DNA of 64,000 nucleotides from Paramecium sonneborni (Eukaryota > Ciliophora > Oligohymenophorea > Peniculida > Parameciidae): NCBI GenBank assembly GCA_905182985.1, contig CAJJDN010000053.1, positions 362,555 to 426,554 on the forward strand. Reading direction: 5' to 3'. Position 1 is the first letter of the stretch, and each line of letters begins with the position of its first letter. The translations under genes were made by a program, and so were the position numbers. The notes under the pieces were generated by a model. The model had not been told where the DNA came from and made no database searches. It worked only from the letters and a program-made list of their open reading frames with translations. Below, in pieces: positions 62,101 to 64,000 of this stretch.

Positions 62101-63025
62101 CACTTCTATCAAATCTCCTGGTAATATTGCTTTTGAACTTAATTTCTATCTGTTATTCATTACTGAATTATCTACTATAATATTCTTATTCTATATTTTT
62201 ATATTATTTTATCCTCTAAAAATATGTTCAACTGAATCTTATGAAGTCATCTTCCTAAGCTTCTAAAAATTCTGTTTTGTTTCTCTTAATTACACTAATA
62301 TTGAAATTACTGATGTCAAAAATATAACTACTGCATATTCATAATATTCTTCTATACTCCATAAACCCACACTAAATATTTGAAACAAGTAAAATGGAGT
62401 TAAAATTTCATCTATCAAGATTTTCCCTGTACTTTTATCAGGAATCGTTGTATTATTATATCCAAATTACGTAGCTATTTCATCGGGAGATTCTACTCCT
62501 CGACAATAATTTTATATAATTTCTTCATGGGTTAATGATTAAAATGGTGTTTCTATTGCTTTAAAGCATTCATCTTCGTAAAAATATGTATACAAACGAT
62601 AATCAAATGACTATATATACATATATATTATATTATTACCTTACTTTACTTTTCATTCTTATTCACACACATTTTCTTTAATCCAATCTTTATTAGTTCT
62701 TTTTCATTCTCTAATGAAGTTATAACTAGATGAGTTGCTTAATCAATGTTAATACATTGACTATATAACATAGCTAGTTTTAATGATAAATTCCATCTGG
62801 CAAATAAATATCCAATACCACCTAAGCTTTTTAACTAAATAATATACAAGTCAAAATGCAAAATGAATAATAAAGTAATTTTTTATAGACTGGACTGTTA
62901 TACGATAATATCTATTTGATTGTTGCTTCCTCTTGTACTTCCTTTGGTAATTAGAAGGAAACTTAATTATATTGTAATTTTGATAGCAATTTTTCTGAGT
63001 TATCATTTGATTCTCTTATTTTCAT
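59170..63025 (-). CDS. P5B-type ATPase (ATP13A family)
   Basis: P5B pumps (ATP13A2-5, yeast Ypk9) are lysosomal or endosomal, and ATP13A2 exports polyamines. The diagnostic membrane motif is [14 protein letters not shown] (P5B: PPALP) just before [20 protein letters not shown], the phosphorylation site. The hinge is [20 protein letters not shown] followed by [10 protein letters not shown]. The N-terminal part includes [20 protein letters not shown] and [16 protein letters not shown]. Introns are short; identified ones are 26, 29 and 25 nt (the last GTAAATAT...TTTTAG, after QDIFG). The C-terminus has membrane helices and a basic tail [20 protein letters not shown]. The last 12 bases of the gene lie inside the repeat. 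Confidence 0.95.
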
Positions 63026-64000
63026 AAATTAATTATACCACACAAGATTCCCACCCATTTATATTGAGATATTATTACGTCATGAAAATATTATTTTAAT
63101 ATGATTATTATTTATTATAACTTTCAAAACAAAAGATCCTTTCTCTCTCTTTTAACTATTTCTCAAATAGGTACTCTCATTATATTATTTCATAACTTTA
63201 GCATTCTTATTACAGCTTGTTTAATATTCAAACAATTATTTAAAACATTTTTATTTTAATTTAATTATTTGATTTACCGCTATTAAGAAATAGAAAAATA
63301 TATTTTATTAATTAATTGCTCATATTAATTTAGATGTTTGTTTTTAATATTTCATTACCTTTCAAAAGTTAGAAGTGATAAACACTTTTCAAATTTATTA
63401 TTTCTTTCATTTAGTTCATAAACAAAAGATCAAAACTTCATTTCTATTTTATTCATAATTGTTTTACATTAACTAAAACAAATATATAAAAGTAATATCA
63501 GATTTTTTTTTAAACTCTAGAGTTTTATTAATTCTTTCTTATTATCATCACTATAACATGATTTTTTATTTATTTAATGATGTACACATAGTTCCTTTTA
63601 AATTATAAAAAATATATACTTTCACATGATTATGTAAAGTTTATTAGAAAACTATTTCTAATTTTTCAAAGGAAAGCTTGAGACAGAAAGAAAAAATATA
63701 AAATTTATATTAATAAAAGCCCCGAGATATTTTGATTATAACAAACACTTATTATGAATATAAGATTTTAAGTCAAAACAGTCTGATTTTAATCTTTAAT
63801 TTGATAAATAATTGCTTGTTAGATTACCAACTTAAATAAGGGAATCTCTAAAAATAAGTAAAATTAATTTAAAAAAAGAAAAATTTCTATGCTTCTTATT
63901 TACAAATATAACTATTTCAAGTAGTTGCTATTAGTTCAATTAAGATTCATTAAATATAAAAATTTATGATTATTTCTTCTTTTAAGAGCAAATCAATTTA
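63026..64000. other. Right-end AT-rich region without recognised gene
   Basis: About 975 bases. Long open frames occur by chance because only TGA stops; none resembles a protein. No RNA gene, telomeric repeat or other element was recognised. Confidence 0.4.

Noticed and set aside
1..64000. tRNA, rRNA, CRISPR, insertion sequence or telomere repeat
   Set aside because: None recognised by eye; a tRNA search would be needed to exclude tRNAs, and CRISPR is not expected in a nuclear eukaryotic genome.
1..64000. Reading the many in-frame TAA/TAG as real stops or as widespread pseudogenes
   Set aside because: They fall at Gln positions in conserved proteins such as Rab6, eEF2 and ThrRS, which shows reassignment.

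Overview
The window looks like macronuclear DNA of a ciliate that reads TAA and TAG as glutamine and uses only TGA as stop. Almost every recognisable protein is interrupted by in-frame TAA/TAG at positions where relatives carry Gln, and every gene ends at TGA. The DNA is very AT-rich, genes are packed with gaps often below 100 bases, and most introns are 21-35 bases (GT...AG). This combination points to Paramecium or a close oligohymenophorean relative. That is an inference from code, intron size and gene density; I made no database comparison. An ORF search with the standard code breaks these genes into pieces, so all coordinates below were re-read with the ciliate code and introns joined.

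Layout: 1-4947 (minus) holds a divergent actin-like gene cut by the left edge and a plasma-membrane-type Ca2+-ATPase. 5737-10363 (plus) holds a GPI-ethanolamine-phosphate-transferase-like membrane protein, an MFS transporter of the oxalate/formate type and a Rab6 GTPase. 10369-18559 holds an unknown gene, a PHD-finger protein, ATG7 and a small unknown gene. 19254-23091 has cytosolic threonyl-tRNA synthetase and a RING/Tudor-like protein. 23658-29791 has eEF2, uracil phosphoribosyltransferase and an FtsH-like AAA protein without a protease domain. 29828-39413 is a run of four minus-strand genes: a helical-repeat protein, a large ASH/MSP ciliary protein, a tandem universal-stress protein and a signal-peptide-peptidase-like protein.

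39643-44096 is a loose region with a decayed alveolin/epiplasmin gene and four small proteins that begin Met-Gly with Cys at or near position 3 (predicted N-myristoylated and palmitoylated). 44121-48618 has an unknown membrane protein, a coiled-coil protein and a ubiquitin-specific protease. 48791-50230 holds decayed kinesin and RCC1-repeat sequence. 50231-63025 has a PH-domain protein with a degenerate kinase, a long coiled-coil protein, dihydropteridine reductase, a P-loop kinase and a P5B ATPase. The right end appears empty.

Three exact repeats of about 1.0-1.2 kb each flank an N or N-run (24528-24666, 34659, 58035). At each place the left contig ends inside sequence with which the right contig begins. 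They are best read as unmerged contig overlaps, so the eEF2 fragment, the second P-loop kinase fragment and part of the ASH protein are probably assembly duplicates. The genes are mostly single housekeeping or cytoskeletal functions rather than one pathway: membrane transport (Ca2+, P5B, MFS), membrane traffic and autophagy (Rab6, ATG7), translation (ThrRS, eEF2), ubiquitin (RING, USP) and cilium/cortex (ASH protein, alveolin remnant, kinesin remnant).
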